DNA of 36,329 nt, taken from positions 1 through 36,329 of the IMG/VR virus record IMGVR_UViG_3300028897_000279; one strand, given 5' to 3'. Both the position numbers and the translations under genes were made by a program. This stretch comes from a virus. The stretch's first letter is position 1; each line of letters begins with the position of its first letter. This document shows, piece by piece, positions 1 to 9,108 of the stretch. The notes below the pieces were generated by a model. That model was not told the origin of the DNA, made no database searches, and saw only the letters and a list, made by a program, of their open reading frames with translations.

Positions 1-514
1 CATCATAAGGCAATCCAACGTTTAAAATTCCATTTCTAAAATAAGAATAGAGCTTGTATGTTGTTTGCAATTCCTGAAGAACCTGAATCATTGTTGATCC
101 TTTTTCAATAGAAAATCCTCCTAAATCACAATCTGAAACCTTTATTTCTCCCGAATAATTGTCTTTAATTAAAGTTTCTAATGTTACAGGCTTTTTTGAA
201 TAAGATTCTAAAAATTCCTGTTTCAGTTTAAAAGCTTCATCTTCACACATTACTTTAAGCGGTGATTCTGGAACAATCTTAGAAACATATCCTGTAAATC
301 TTGTAACAAGATTAGGATGATAGCCTAATTTAATTGTAACCTGATCGTTTACTTTTATTATATCTTTTATTTGTTGATTTTTCCTTGTTATTTTATTTGG
401 CAACTCAATAATAGCAGTATCTGTTAACGTTTCCCAACTTTTATTTATTTGCAAATTAGTTACAAACGTAAATCTTAAATTTCCTATTGTTATTTCTGAG
501 TTTAATCTTATCAT
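1..514 (-). CDS. Baseplate hub / late control D-like protein, partial
   Basis: The minus-strand frame opens at ATG 514 and stays open to the window edge (171 residues seen, C-terminus missing). The N-terminal part has the beta-rich pattern of tail hub proteins of the gpD / Mu gp44 / T4 gp27 group: a short strand, then SWETLTDTAIIELP, then a segment with VNDQVTIKLGY and FTGYV, which is typical of their first barrel. Its ATG overlaps the stop of the tape measure gene (ATGA), the usual place for a hub gene in contractile-tail phages. The hub would sit at the centre of the baseplate. The family call rests on pattern and position, not on a full-length match. Confidence 0.6.
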   Translation of the reverse strand, partial: MIRLNSEITIGNLRFTFVTNLQINKSWETLTDTAIIELPNKITRKNQQIKDIIKVNDQVTIKLGYHPNLVTRFTGYVSKIVPESPLKVMCEDEAFKLKQEFLESYSKKPVTLETLIKDNYSGEIKVSDCDLGGFSIEKGSTMIQVLQELQTTYKLYSYFRNGILNVGLPYD

Positions 515-2010
515 GATACTGCCTGTAAATCTGCTAATTCACTTAATAAAACATCTGCAAAAGCTTTGCCTATATCTTGTGATGATTCGGCTAAATTTTT
601 ATTAATATTGGTAAAATTTTCTACTCCGTTTAATTTAGATATATTTATATTAAATGTTTTAGGAGCCGCCGCTTTGATAGCAGTTATACCTTCTGCTAAT
701 TCAGGACTTGGAATCGCTGTTGTTTTTATTTTAGCTGCTTCCGATTGCTGCATTTTACTAAAATCCCCTAAAGATTCTTGTAATTTTAAAAGCTCCTCAT
801 TCCTTTTATTAGATTTTTTTTGACGTCTTTCTATTTGATCTAAAATCCCTAATTCTTGTCTTGCCGCTTCTCTACGTATATTAGAATTTTCATTTTGTAA
901 ATCTAACCTTATTCGTTCTAGTTCTAATTGCGATTCAAATAATTTTTTATTTGCTTTTGCAGCTTTATTTATTGCTTCTTCTAATATTTCTTGTTTAGCC
1001 TGTATTTCAATTCTTTTAAATAATTCATTATTTGCAGCTTTTTGTGCTTCTTCAATATCTTGTAATGAACTTTTTTCATTCAATAAATTAGGCAGATAAT
1101 CTTTATATTTAGTATTTATGTCTGTTATTAATTGCGATCTTTGTTCGGCAGTTATATTCCCTCTTTTTAATAAATTAAATTCTGCATTTAATTCAAATCT
1201 TGTTTTTCTTAATGTTTCGCTTATTGGAACTTTTACTATGCCAATTAATCCTTTTGTTAAAGTATTTAATCTATCGCTTAAATTACCAGTACTTTTTATC
1301 AATCTTTCTCCTATAACCTCTTGTAAATCGCCGAACGTATTTTTTAATGCTTTAAATCCACCTAGTCCAGCTTTTCTGGCAGCAGCAGCACTTCCTCCGT
1401 ATTGCCTTTCTAATTCCGTTAATATTATATTTTGCGCATCTGCTAAACGTCCTGATTCAGCTAGTGTTTTAATTACTTCTTTTTGTTTTTTTGAAAACTG
1501 AATTCCCGATCGACTTAATGCGCTTAAATTAGCTATTGGATCATTAAGTGCTTTTCCTAATTGTATCGATGCACTTTTTAAGTCTACTCCAATTCGTGAA
1601 GCCAAATCTAACGCGGCTCTCTGTGTTCTATCAAATTGACTTTCTGTTATATTTGTAAATGTAAGCAATTGAGATGTTACTCCCTTTAATATTTCTTCAT
1701 CTCCGAAAATAGTTTCATCTTGTAATTTACTAGCATCTTTTGTTAATTGGTCTAATGTTCTTCCGACTGTTCCACCTGTACTTTTCAAGCCCGCTTCAAC
1801 CTGCGCAATTGCTTGAGATTGTTTATCGAATAGTTTTGCTGTATTACCTATGCCTTTCAGCATTATTCGTCCAGCAAATATGCCTCCAATTAATTTGCCA
1901 ACATTTAATATTTTATTTTCAAAAGTAGATACATTTTTGCTAGACTTATTTAAAGTATTATTAAACTTATCTTCTAAACTAATTTTATATTTTACTTCTT
2001 TTTCAGCCAT
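511..2010 (-). CDS. Tail tape measure protein
   Basis: 499 residues, rich in helix and Ala/Lys/Glu, with a tape-measure-like first part: a short N-terminal helix, a Gly-rich hydrophobic stretch near residues 38-55 (GKLIGGIFAGRIMLKG), then LASRIGVDLKSASIQLGKAL, LSRSGIQFSKKQ and YGGSAAAARKAGLGGFKALKNTFGDL, a signature seen in many phage tape measures. Residues about 270-420 look coiled-coil. It is short, implying a short tail if length scales with protein length. Its ATG overlaps the end of the frameshifted chaperone frame (TAATG), and its TGA overlaps the next gene. Position between chaperone and hub supports the call. Confidence 0.85.
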   Translation of the reverse strand: MAEKEVKYKISLEDKFNNTLNKSSKNVSTFENKILNVGKLIGGIFAGRIMLKGIGNTAKLFDKQSQAIAQVEAGLKSTGGTVGRTLDQLTKDASKLQDETIFGDEEILKGVTSQLLTFTNITESQFDRTQRAALDLASRIGVDLKSASIQLGKALNDPIANLSALSRSGIQFSKKQKEVIKTLAESGRLADAQNIILTELERQYGGSAAAARKAGLGGFKALKNTFGDLQEVIGERLIKSTGNLSDRLNTLTKGLIGIVKVPISETLRKTRFELNAEFNLLKRGNITAEQRSQLITDINTKYKDYLPNLLNEKSSLQDIEEAQKAANNELFKRIEIQAKQEILEEAINKAAKANKKLFESQLELERIRLDLQNENSNIRREAARQELGILDQIERRQKKSNKRNEELLKLQESLGDFSKMQQSEAAKIKTTAIPSPELAEGITAIKAAAPKTFNINISKLNGVENFTNINKNLAESSQDIGKAFADVLLSELADLQAVS

Positions 2011-2476
2011 TATAATTTAATAGGTATTATTTGCATTTTAGATAAATATTTTAATTCGCATTCTAATTTAATGTATTTATCCATATTCAAATCTTCCGGG
2101 TCAATTTTATAAAAAAATCTCATAAGAGCATCAATATGCCTATATGAGACTTCATCATTTAAATTATATTCCTCTAATTTTTTTTTACATCAGTAGCAAA
2201 ACCAATATATAAATTTTCATATGCCTCTATACATAACGAAGCATATGCAGTTGCTATATCTGGATTAATTGTTTCATCACCTGATCGTAATTCTTCATCA
2301 CCTTTCAACCAACAATGCTGCACTAATGAAGAACCACATCCTAATTTATCAATATATCCATCTGATGTTTGAAGCATCATAGAAGCCATTCTGTATTCCT
2401 TAAATAAAGGTTTTTTTAAAATAACTTCATATTTTTTTTTATCAGTTTTTACAATTACAGTAATCGTGTTTTCCAT
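2010..2476 (-). CDS. Tail assembly chaperone, -1 frameshift fusion (gpGT analogue)
   Basis: If ribosomes slip back one base on the A9 run at 2178-2186, translation leaves the 100-codon frame just before its TAG and continues for about 56 codons to a TAA at 2010-2012. The extension begins KLEEYNLNDEV and ends MQIIPIKL; it contains no stop codon, has no ATG near its start, and is acidic and helical like known T domains. The stop overlaps the tape measure ATG. Conserved frameshifting between the two chaperones is established for many long-tailed phages; here the slip site and the open frame are seen, the slip itself is inferred. Confidence 0.72.
2174..2476 (-). CDS. Tail assembly chaperone, short form (gpG analogue)
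   Basis: 100 residues between the tail tube and the tape measure. It has no recognisable catalytic motif and starts MENTITVIVKTDKKKYEVILKK. Size and position match the first of the two tail assembly chaperones (lambda G/GT, Mu equivalents) that bind the tape measure before tube polymerisation. The last codons GTA-AAA-AAA-AAT-TAG lie in a run of nine A's (minus strand), followed by an open frame in -1, so this product is probably the unshifted form. Function is inferred from context. Confidence 0.7.
   Translation of the reverse strand: MENTITVIVKTDKKKYEVILKKPLFKEYRMASMMLQTSDGYIDKLGCGSSLVQHCWLKGDEELRSGDETINPDIATAYASLCIEAYENLYIGFATDVKKN
2178..2186 (-). promoter_or_regulatory. Slippery A9 run for programmed -1 frameshift
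   Basis: Nine consecutive A residues on the minus strand, immediately before the TAG of the short chaperone. Slipping one base back joins the frame to the open extension that ends at 2010. No obvious downstream pseudoknot was identified by eye. Confidence 0.65.
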
Positions 2477-2477
2477 T

Positions 2478-2891
2478 TTATCTCCATTTTATTTCTGCTG
2501 CAACAAAATCTAATGTCAGTTTTATATCGGTATCTCCTTGTGACGATGAAGGTCGATCTGTTGTCCACACTAAATTCTTTATTACATGAGTTAAAGGTTT
2601 TTGCGGATTTGTGAATACTATTAATAAATCTCCAGGAGGTATAAATAACAAGCTTCCATTAGGAGCTACATCTCTCAATGCCTCTATGTCATTCATTGAT
2701 AATTCTATCGAGCCACTGGCATTTATCGCTCCATATCCTAAAGAAACAGGTCTATTGCCAGTTCCATGATTAAAGGCTTTATCCTGGTCTTCACCATAAT
2801 CTATGCTTGTAGCGCTTGGTAAAGGCACTCCAAGATAGATGATTTGAATTTCTGAATGCGAATATGCTCTTCCGTTTACAAGTATTGGCAT
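2478..2891 (-). CDS. Tail tube protein
   Basis: 137 residues directly downstream of the sheath gene and upstream of the chaperones, the standard place for the tube protein of a contractile tail. The sequence is beta-rich, with alternating hydrophobics and a GSIELSMNDIEAL segment and a final DIKLTLDFVAAEIKW strand, consistent with the gp19/Hcp-like tube fold. It would polymerise as hexameric rings inside the sheath. Assignment is mainly by size, order and beta character; no diagnostic catalytic motif exists for this family. Confidence 0.72.
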   Translation of the reverse strand: MPILVNGRAYSHSEIQIIYLGVPLPSATSIDYGEDQDKAFNHGTGNRPVSLGYGAINASGSIELSMNDIEALRDVAPNGSLLFIPPGDLLIVFTNPQKPLTHVIKNLVWTTDRPSSSQGDTDIKLTLDFVAAEIKWR

Positions 2892-2906
2892 AATATTTTA
2901 TTTTTT

Positions 2907-4241
2907 TTATTTTATCCTAATGAAACAGGCTAGAGACAATTTGCCTGTCGTTGGATTAACATATAAAGGCGAATTTATTTTTGGAACCAAGTTCTCTCTG
3001 ACAAGCCTTGCAGCTTTATCAATTGTCCTGTTATTTTCAACAAACGCATAATCGCTTGTTATCAATGTCGAAGTAGGTGCATCGTTATAATAAGAACCAT
3101 TAACATTGATTTCCTTTGTCAAATAGATATATCCTTTATTTGTTAATTGAGTTAATGTAGTTTGAGATTGAATCTTATAATCTTCACCTGTCACAAATTG
3201 CAATCCTTCATATTCAGAATCATGAATTTGATTAAATTTTTGTCTCCATCCTAAATTTTCATGAACTGACGCATTTGCTAATGTTCCCATTGCCGCTCCT
3301 AAACACGAAATTGATATGCCTGTTATTCCTGTCAATGCACATCCATTACATCCTTTATCTTCTCCTATTACAACTGTTACATTTTTAGAATTTAAAGCTC
3401 TCATATCTGCTAATGCAGATAGTGTTGTAGCTGTAAAATCCGCTGTGATTAATACTGATAAAGGCTGATTTTCTGTTTCTAAAGTTGTACATGTAGTTTG
3501 AGACCCAGTAACCATACTTGATGCAAACGTATCAGGCAAAAACACTCCGATTTGTCGAATCTTACCTTCAGCATAATCTTGTAATAATTTTAATTGTGAA
3601 CCATCATATGCCGTATATATTCCTATGTATAATATTCCTTGAGCTAATCCTGTAATTTGTTCAGCTAATGCAAAAAACTCAGATACATGATAATAAATTA
3701 TAGCTATTACTGATCCTACCCCCCCTGTAAATTGAGTATCTGTCGAAGTTCCTGATCCTGTAGAATCTGATACTAATCCTGACGCATTTATAGAAGCACC
3801 TAATTTTGCAGGCGCTATAAGAGCCACTTCTGAAGCTACAGAGTTAGTTGCTGTAAATCCATGATTAATTGTGTTAAGATTTACATTATTATATAATCCT
3901 GTCGCTATTAATGCTGTTGTATCTCCGCTTTGTTCTGTATAAGTTCCAAGCGTTATTTCTGACGCTCCGACAGGTGTTATTTTAATTGTCCACACGTCGC
4001 CCGTTGCACCTGATGCTGTTATTGCTACATTTCCTCCTGTTGCTTTTGTTTCGTCAGAATGTGAATTGTCAATGCCCAAAGATTCTGCTTCTGCTAAAGT
4101 TGTTACTTTTTTAATTCTATCATCTGTCTCAAATCCTGATGGTAAAGCAGCCTGTTTGAAAATAAGCCCTGAAATATAATCTTCGCCCGGCTGTTGCCTT
4201 CCCAAGCCACCGCCTAATCTGTTAATTGTTATTCCAGCCAT
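2907..4241 (-). CDS. Contractile tail sheath protein
   Basis: 444 residues. The N-terminus (MAGITINRLGGGLGRQQPGE) followed by ISGLIF and an LAEAESLGI segment, and the later NGSYYNDAPTSTL plus DYAFVENNRTIDKAARLVREN, match the pattern of the DUF2586-type sheaths found in Bacteroidota phages. The final region, with the conserved asparagine-rich 'R..DKA.R..R..L.P', is the usual C-terminal sheath domain. An internal Ala/Ser/Gly/Thr-rich insertion (about residues 70-175) is the protruding domain. Its presence makes the particle a contractile-tailed phage. The tube gene follows closely. Confidence 0.85.
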   Translation of the reverse strand: MAGITINRLGGGLGRQQPGEDYISGLIFKQAALPSGFETDDRIKKVTTLAEAESLGIDNSHSDETKATGGNVAITASGATGDVWTIKITPVGASEITLGTYTEQSGDTTALIATGLYNNVNLNTINHGFTATNSVASEVALIAPAKLGASINASGLVSDSTGSGTSTDTQFTGGVGSVIAIIYYHVSEFFALAEQITGLAQGILYIGIYTAYDGSQLKLLQDYAEGKIRQIGVFLPDTFASSMVTGSQTTCTTLETENQPLSVLITADFTATTLSALADMRALNSKNVTVVIGEDKGCNGCALTGITGISISCLGAAMGTLANASVHENLGWRQKFNQIHDSEYEGLQFVTGEDYKIQSQTTLTQLTNKGYIYLTKEINVNGSYYNDAPTSTLITSDYAFVENNRTIDKAARLVRENLVPKINSPLYVNPTTGKLSLACFIRIK

Positions 4242-4244
4242 ATC

Positions 4245-4517
4245 TTATTTTTTTATAGTTACTTTTTTTACCGGCTTTTCTTCTTTTGATTCTGCTTTTT
4301 TAGGAACTTCTATTACATTTTTTATATCCTTGATTTCAGATTTTTTTTCAAAATCTATTTTCTGGAAATAAAAATATTTTTTATCTGTTTTACAGTAATA
4401 TTCTACATCACTTTTTGTGTTAAAAAAATGTCTGTCTTCCGTTCCGTAAATTTCAGTTCTTTTAGGATCTGAATCAAAATATGTTTTTGCCAATGGCATT
4501 AAATCTTCTTTTGTCAT
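4245..4517 (-). CDS. Small charged protein between capsid and sheath
   Basis: 90 residues, not recognised. The first two thirds (YGTEDRHFFNTKSDVEYY, KYFYFQKIDF) could be a small folded domain; the last 30 residues are Lys/Glu-rich with PKKAESKEEKPVKK, probably disordered. Four bases separate it from the sheath gene. In related phages small proteins at this place act at the head-tail junction or are minor virion parts, but nothing in the sequence proves that. Confidence 0.6.
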   Translation of the reverse strand: MTKEDLMPLAKTYFDSDPKRTEIYGTEDRHFFNTKSDVEYYCKTDKKYFYFQKIDFEKKSEIKDIKNVIEVPKKAESKEEKPVKKVTIKK

Positions 4518-4531
4518 AACAAATAATTTTA

Positions 4532-4548
4532 AGGGGCATTACGCCCCT
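4532..4548 (-). terminator. GC hairpin after the major capsid gene
   Basis: AGGGGC, 5-base loop, GCCCCT: a perfect 6-bp stem in the 35-bp gap between the capsid stop and the next gene. On the minus strand it is followed by TTAAAATTATTT, a weak U-tract. It may be a leaky terminator or a 3'-end stabiliser that raises capsid mRNA relative to the tail genes. Confidence 0.5.
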
Positions 4549-4552
4549 GATT

Positions 4553-5491
4553 TTATGCGTTAGTCTCAACAAGAGCTACAATACCTTTTTGATCTAAACG
4601 GTCAAATGTTGCTCCGAATCTTACTACTGATTCAATAATTGTTGCTCCTAAATAGCCTGCTGGTTTCCTGTTGATAATTGTTTCGGCATGTCCTTCAGCA
4701 TGTCGAACCATGTCCATATGCCAGAATATTGCTGCTGCATTATCTGTAGCTGCTAAAGCTTCGTCAACGGTTCTTTTTACAGTAGCATCAACATTATACA
4801 TTACACCTGTTGAATTAATTTGATTGTTTCTCATCATTAAATTCATACCTAAAATGTAACCTATTTCGCCATTTTTTAATTTAGAAAGCTCCCCAGTTTT
4901 GTCGGCATCTACAAACTCATCAATCAACAGTAAATCTTCTGCCATTTCAGGAGTTAGTAACCCCCAAATTGCATTTCTTCCCATTGGAAGATTCATTTTG
5001 TTGAATTTTAATCTTACGTTCTGCATATCAACATCAATAATTCTTTTTCTATTTCCGGTTGTTCCTGTTACAGCCGATGCTCTTGCAGTTGATCCTGTTG
5101 TTCGTACTATATTGCTTGAAAGTGTAGCTCCCCATTCTGTTGCCGCGATATTACCAGCTCTTGTTTCGATAGAAAGAGATAATGATCTTGCTAAATCAAC
5201 AATCTTATCATAGTTCAACACTATACTTTCCTCTCTTGTTACAAGGTAAGGTTGTGTGTAAAGCTGTTCTACAGTATAAGATTTTTTTGTATCAGTTCGT
5301 GCAGTGATTGCAACTGGCAAGGTAGGATTCCCGGATAATGCAGAACCAACATCTCCTGCTATTGGTATTTCTACAGTTTCCACGTCTGCTCCGATTCCTG
5401 TTTCAGTTCTTGATTTTTTATAGAATGAATTGTCAGGAAATAACTGCTTTTGCAGTTCGTTTGAAAATTTGATTGGACTTATTTGTGCCAT
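4553..5491 (-). CDS. Major capsid protein
   Basis: 312 residues, downstream of the protease/scaffold gene and a decoration-like gene. Composition and pattern fit a HK97-fold major capsid protein: an N-terminal arm (MAQISPIKFSNELQKQLFP), an extended-loop region with VETVEIPIAGDVG, a long helix around IVDLARSLSLSIETRAG, and a C-terminal domain with GYLGATIIESVVRFG. It forms the icosahedral shell. It is the only protein in the virion module with this size and position. A GC hairpin follows the stop codon. Confidence 0.82.
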   Translation of the reverse strand: MAQISPIKFSNELQKQLFPDNSFYKKSRTETGIGADVETVEIPIAGDVGSALSGNPTLPVAITARTDTKKSYTVEQLYTQPYLVTREESIVLNYDKIVDLARSLSLSIETRAGNIAATEWGATLSSNIVRTTGSTARASAVTGTTGNRKRIIDVDMQNVRLKFNKMNLPMGRNAIWGLLTPEMAEDLLLIDEFVDADKTGELSKLKNGEIGYILGMNLMMRNNQINSTGVMYNVDATVKRTVDEALAATDNAAAIFWHMDMVRHAEGHAETIINRKPAGYLGATIIESVVRFGATFDRLDQKGIVALVETNA

Positions 5492-5509
5492 TTTATTATA
5501 TTTTTTAGA

Positions 5510-6085
5510 TTATGCAATTGATTCCCATTCAATTACAACAGTCCCAGATATAGGGCATGCGGTTTCACCACTTGCAGCCCATCCGTCTGCTACATTGAAA
5601 TAAATTGTATGCGCTGCTCCTGATGCAATCTCCAAAGGAATACCTGCTGTAGGGCCTGCTGTTTTAACTGTTGCTGTTCCTGTACAGTTTGTAGCTGTTT
5701 GTCCTGTTATGAGATTTTCAAATGTTGCAGTTCCACCCAGTACGGCAACCGCTCCTGAAGCTATTACTGTTCCTATACCTACATCTGGAGTATCTGCATC
5801 GATATTTCCGTCTGCTGCTGTTAAAGCCATACTCATATAGCTGACCATGACGGCATGTGCGCCTGCGGGTAGTGTATAAAGAAGTTTTCCGACAGCTAAA
5901 TCCGCACCTCCTGCTATAGCTGGGAGTGTTGAACTTACTGTTAAAACGGTTTTATGTTTAATTCCGTCTCCATATTCTACAGCAGTTACACCTGTAGCTG
6001 CTGCTCCAACGCCTAATGTAGTTAAAGGTAACTGATTAGTTCCTGATTCTCCGAAAGGCTGTCTGATTGTTGCTGAATTTGGCAT
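5510..6085 (-). CDS. Capsid decoration-like structural protein
   Basis: 191 residues, very rich in Ala, Gly, Thr and Val, with repeated short beta-strand patterns and almost no Lys/Arg. The gene lies between protease/scaffold and major capsid, where decoration or capsid-stabilising proteins are found. It ends GTVVIEWESIA. No family was recognised by motif. Minor fibre or head protein are other options. Confidence 0.6.
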   Translation of the reverse strand: MPNSATIRQPFGESGTNQLPLTTLGVGAAATGVTAVEYGDGIKHKTVLTVSSTLPAIAGGADLAVGKLLYTLPAGAHAVMVSYMSMALTAADGNIDADTPDVGIGTVIASGAVAVLGGTATFENLITGQTATNCTGTATVKTAGPTAGIPLEIASGAAHTIYFNVADGWAASGETACPISGTVVIEWESIA

Positions 6086-6091
6086 GTTATT

Positions 6092-7798
6092 TTATTTTAA
6101 ATTATTCCAAGCTTCCACATATGCTTCATATTTGGCAGGTTCTTCATTGCGAATCCTTAATGCTTCTGCTTTATTGTTAGTAATTAAATCCTGCCATTCT
6201 TCACCAAGCTTCTGATCTTTGGTTTTCTTTTCGCCTCCTTCAGGTTTTTTAATTTGGTTCAAGATATTTACAGATTTTAGTGATACATTTTCTGAAAATG
6301 TTTTATAAGCTTCTATTCCTATTTTTTTTGCATTTTCAATTAACGAAGCTTCATTTTCTTCCAAGAATTTACCTGCTTTGATATCTGCTTTTACAGCATC
6401 CTCAATAGCTTCATTTTGATGCCTTTCTATTTCCTGTTTTAAATTGGTAATTTCAGCATCTTTTTCACTCTCTTTTGTTTCGAGAGCTTTAACCTTATTT
6501 TTATAAAGTTCTAATTCACTCCTATCCTTTTGAGCTTCTTTAAGGATAGCAGCTTCACTAGCTTCATCTGAAAGGTTGTAAAATTTTGTTAAATCGCTCA
6601 TTTTTTTTAAAATTTGTTTGTTATCTGTTAAACCTAAATCTTTTCTATGTTTATTTAGATGATTAATAATATATTCGTCTGCTTTTTCTCCTGTTCTTGC
6701 TCCTTGAGCCGCTGCCCAAGCTGCATTCAATCCACCTTTATGAAGATACATCTGACCTGTTTCGTAGCGTCCTGTTTCTTCATTGATTTTACCATCTTCT
6801 ACAAAATGATGAGGATAAGACCATTCGCTTGCATTTTCTGAACGTCCATCCGCATAAGCTTCTGAAGGTAATTTTCTTTTATCAACAGCTCCCCAATTTG
6901 GTTCTGATTCTGCGGTTTTTGATGATTCGCCATTGAAAATATTTTGAAATTTACTCTTGTCATTGCAAATATTCATAATTTCAGAATAACTCATATTTTT
7001 TGTTAACGATGGTTTCATTTTGCTTGGCAAAACCTTATCTATCAATCCTTTAGATAACTGTTCTTGGGCATTTAGTAATACATCTTCAGTCATCATTTTA
7101 CCAGCTTCCCATTTCGTCATATTGGTATTATTAGCATAAATCTGAACTAGCGAATCTTTAAATTTTTGCGTTTCGGCTTTTGCTTTTTCATCTTTAATAT
7201 CTTTTAGCGTTTCACCATCAAAAGAAGGATCGTGAATTACAGCTAAAGAAAAATCATATGCAAATCTCTTACCTGGAGTTCCTGTTGCCAATATAAGACT
7301 TGCTATACTTCCTGCCATTCCTTCGTTATATGTGTGAATTTCTGCTGTACTGTTTAAATTGGCAGAGATAATTGAAAATCCATTAACGATTCCCCCACCC
7401 ACACTATTAATTCTCTCTTTTATTATCTTAGCCCCTGTTTCGTTTAAATGTTTTATTTCAGAAGCAATATCGTCTCCGTTTATTGATTCGTCTACAATCC
7501 CTTTTAGGTTTATTTCGAAAATGCCATCTCCTTTATTTTCGAAATATTTTAAATTTTCTGTGGCTTTTTCAAACATAATATATTCTATATCATGATCTTT
7601 TAACCATTCTTTTGCTTGTTGAACTGTAAATTGATCTTTCGGGAATCTATATGCCTGTGGCTTACCTGAACCTTGAGGATCGCTTTTCAAAGGTCCTCCG
7701 TATATCATTATTCCATTTGGCAATGTCTGTAAAACCACTATCCTTATAAAATCGTCAGGGTCTTGAATTCGTGCTGCATGAAAATTTGGATATGGCAT
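6092..7798 (-). CDS. ClpP-type prohead protease fused to scaffold-like C-terminus
   Basis: 568 residues in three parts. Residues about 95-260 form a ClpP/S14-like serine protease: GSIAS at 163-167 (S167 the likely nucleophile) and VIHDP with H189. Residues about 300-390 are a compact insert with SYPHHFVED, MYLHKGGLNAAWAAAQGARTG and HLNKHRKDLGL, a module seen in phage protease/scaffold proteins. Residues about 400-568 are Lys/Glu-rich coiled coil, as expected for an internal scaffold removed by the protease during head maturation. A possible weak -7 box (TAATTTTG, 7841-7848) lies upstream, without a clear -33 partner. Neighbours are capsid and decoration genes. Confidence 0.82.
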   Translation of the reverse strand: MPYPNFHAARIQDPDDFIRIVVLQTLPNGIMIYGGPLKSDPQGSGKPQAYRFPKDQFTVQQAKEWLKDHDIEYIMFEKATENLKYFENKGDGIFEINLKGIVDESINGDDIASEIKHLNETGAKIIKERINSVGGGIVNGFSIISANLNSTAEIHTYNEGMAGSIASLILATGTPGKRFAYDFSLAVIHDPSFDGETLKDIKDEKAKAETQKFKDSLVQIYANNTNMTKWEAGKMMTEDVLLNAQEQLSKGLIDKVLPSKMKPSLTKNMSYSEIMNICNDKSKFQNIFNGESSKTAESEPNWGAVDKRKLPSEAYADGRSENASEWSYPHHFVEDGKINEETGRYETGQMYLHKGGLNAAWAAAQGARTGEKADEYIINHLNKHRKDLGLTDNKQILKKMSDLTKFYNLSDEASEAAILKEAQKDRSELELYKNKVKALETKESEKDAEITNLKQEIERHQNEAIEDAVKADIKAGKFLEENEASLIENAKKIGIEAYKTFSENVSLKSVNILNQIKKPEGGEKKTKDQKLGEEWQDLITNNKAEALRIRNEEPAKYEAYVEAWNNLK

Positions 7799-7895
7799 AG
7801 TTAAATTTTTTATAAAAATAATTAATTAATATTTTATTTACAAAATTAACTGTCTTATTATCATTAAGTTATACAATGTAAATATTAATTATACA

Positions 7896-8168
7896 TTATA
7901 CATATAGCCCAAAATCAGTTATCAATATCGGGCTTGATCCTGCTACTACTTTTTTTACGATTGCATTCATATCACTTAATACTTGGGCGTCAATGTCTGT
8001 ATCAGTTGTTCCGTCTAAATATGTTACTGTTACATTTCCAGCTACTGGATTAATTAATTTAAATAACGCCCCATTTTCTCCCGGAACTGTATTTCCATAT
8101 GCATATGAAAGCTTGCCTGTTATTTGTAAAAAAGCTATTGCACCATTTTTACCTCTAAATTGTGTCAT
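7896..8168 (-). CDS. Small virion-module protein
   Basis: 90 residues, beta-rich, not recognised. It starts MTQFRGKNGAIAFLQI and contains a GNVTVTYLDGTTD strand-turn. The ATG overlaps the stop of the upstream tail-terminator candidate by four bases, so the genes are co-translated. A structural role is inferred from the operon only. Confidence 0.55.
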   Translation of the reverse strand: MTQFRGKNGAIAFLQITGKLSYAYGNTVPGENGALFKLINPVAGNVTVTYLDGTTDTDIDAQVLSDMNAIVKKVVAGSSPILITDFGLYV

Positions 8169-8671
8169 GATATTTGTTTATTTATTGTTAATACTACCGG
8201 AGTTGCATCTTGTTGTCCAAGACTTACGCCACATTCTGTTACCATTGTACTAAATGTTATTTGCCAATCTCTAATATTTTCATTATTTATATCATCTATT
8301 TCAGAAACTCTTTGTAATGGAGTATAATTATCCCCACTCATATTTGATAATTTACGATATACTGTATTAATCAATGTTAAATCAGGCTTCCATGTTGTTT
8401 CATTTCCCGATAATGAAAATTGTTCAATATGAATTGTTATTAATATAGTTCCTTTTTGTTCTTGTGTTAAATTTTGGTCATAAGCAGTTAAATGACTAGG
8501 CAACCAAGATATATCTGAAAAGTGAATCCATGCTTGGGGATATTGCTTAGGAATTATTTTATCCTGATTTATATCCTGAGAATTATATTTTAATACATTT
8601 CTTACTGAAACAATTTCTTTTAAAACAGTTTCAATATCATTATATAAATCTAGTTTTACATTATCTGTCAT
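8165..8671 (-). CDS. Tail terminator / neck protein candidate
   Basis: 168 residues. An N-terminal helix (LYNDIETVLKEI), a central PQAWIHFSDISW and a beta pattern with GTILITIHIEQFS and WQITFSTMVTE resemble the alpha/beta tail-terminator fold (Mu gp37/gpU-like proteins). It overlaps the Mu G-like gene by four bases, matching Mu-type order (G-like, then terminator). The fold is inferred from order and pattern, with no signature residue. Confidence 0.55.
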   Translation of the reverse strand: MTDNVKLDLYNDIETVLKEIVSVRNVLKYNSQDINQDKIIPKQYPQAWIHFSDISWLPSHLTAYDQNLTQEQKGTILITIHIEQFSLSGNETTWKPDLTLINTVYRKLSNMSGDNYTPLQRVSEIDDINNENIRDWQITFSTMVTECGVSLGQQDATPVVLTINKQIS

Positions 8672-9108
8672 AATACTTTGCGTAATAACTTATCTAATAG
8701 TTTTATATTTTGTTTGTTTAATTCTTTTGAATGACCGGCAAATTCACGCTTAGGCATTTTGCGCCCTAATCTATCGGTCGTTCCTTCATTGTGCCTAACG
8801 GCATAAGGTATATCACTAGTTCCTAATACTATATTCCCCCAGACTGCTTTTAATACCTTAAATCCCCTTCTTAATGCACCTCTTTTTATCAAATTCGATC
8901 TTTGCATTCCTGTTTCATTTTTTCTTGGTTTTCTCTTTTCCCAGCCGCTTTTACTTGCATCTGTTTGATAACCTCCCTTTCTAAATCCTTCCAAAAACCA
9001 ATTCAATGAGTTATTTGCTATTATTTTTGGCGCGGTTTGCTTGAATATGGTAAACTTTTGTTTACTTTTATCAAATTCAAATCCCTTTCCTATTCTTTTT
9101 ATACTCAT
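8668..9108 (-). CDS. Mu gpG-like virion morphogenesis protein
   Basis: 146 basic residues. Features of the phage virion morphogenesis family (Mu gpG / P2 gpS): GWEKRKPRKN near the middle, then a conserved region with IPYAVRHNEG, and MPKREFAGHS (the P-R-x-F-x-G-x-S element) before a C-terminal helix. These proteins act in tail completion or head-tail joining. It overlaps the Mu F-like gene by four bases. Confidence 0.8.
   Translation of the reverse strand: MSIKRIGKGFEFDKSKQKFTIFKQTAPKIIANNSLNWFLEGFRKGGYQTDASKSGWEKRKPRKNETGMQRSNLIKRGALRRGFKVLKAVWGNIVLGTSDIPYAVRHNEGTTDRLGRKMPKREFAGHSKELNKQNIKLLDKLLRKVL

Noticed and set aside
7841-7848. Promoter before the protease gene
   Set aside because: Only a -7-like TAATTTTG box; no TTTG at the 20-base spacing was found.
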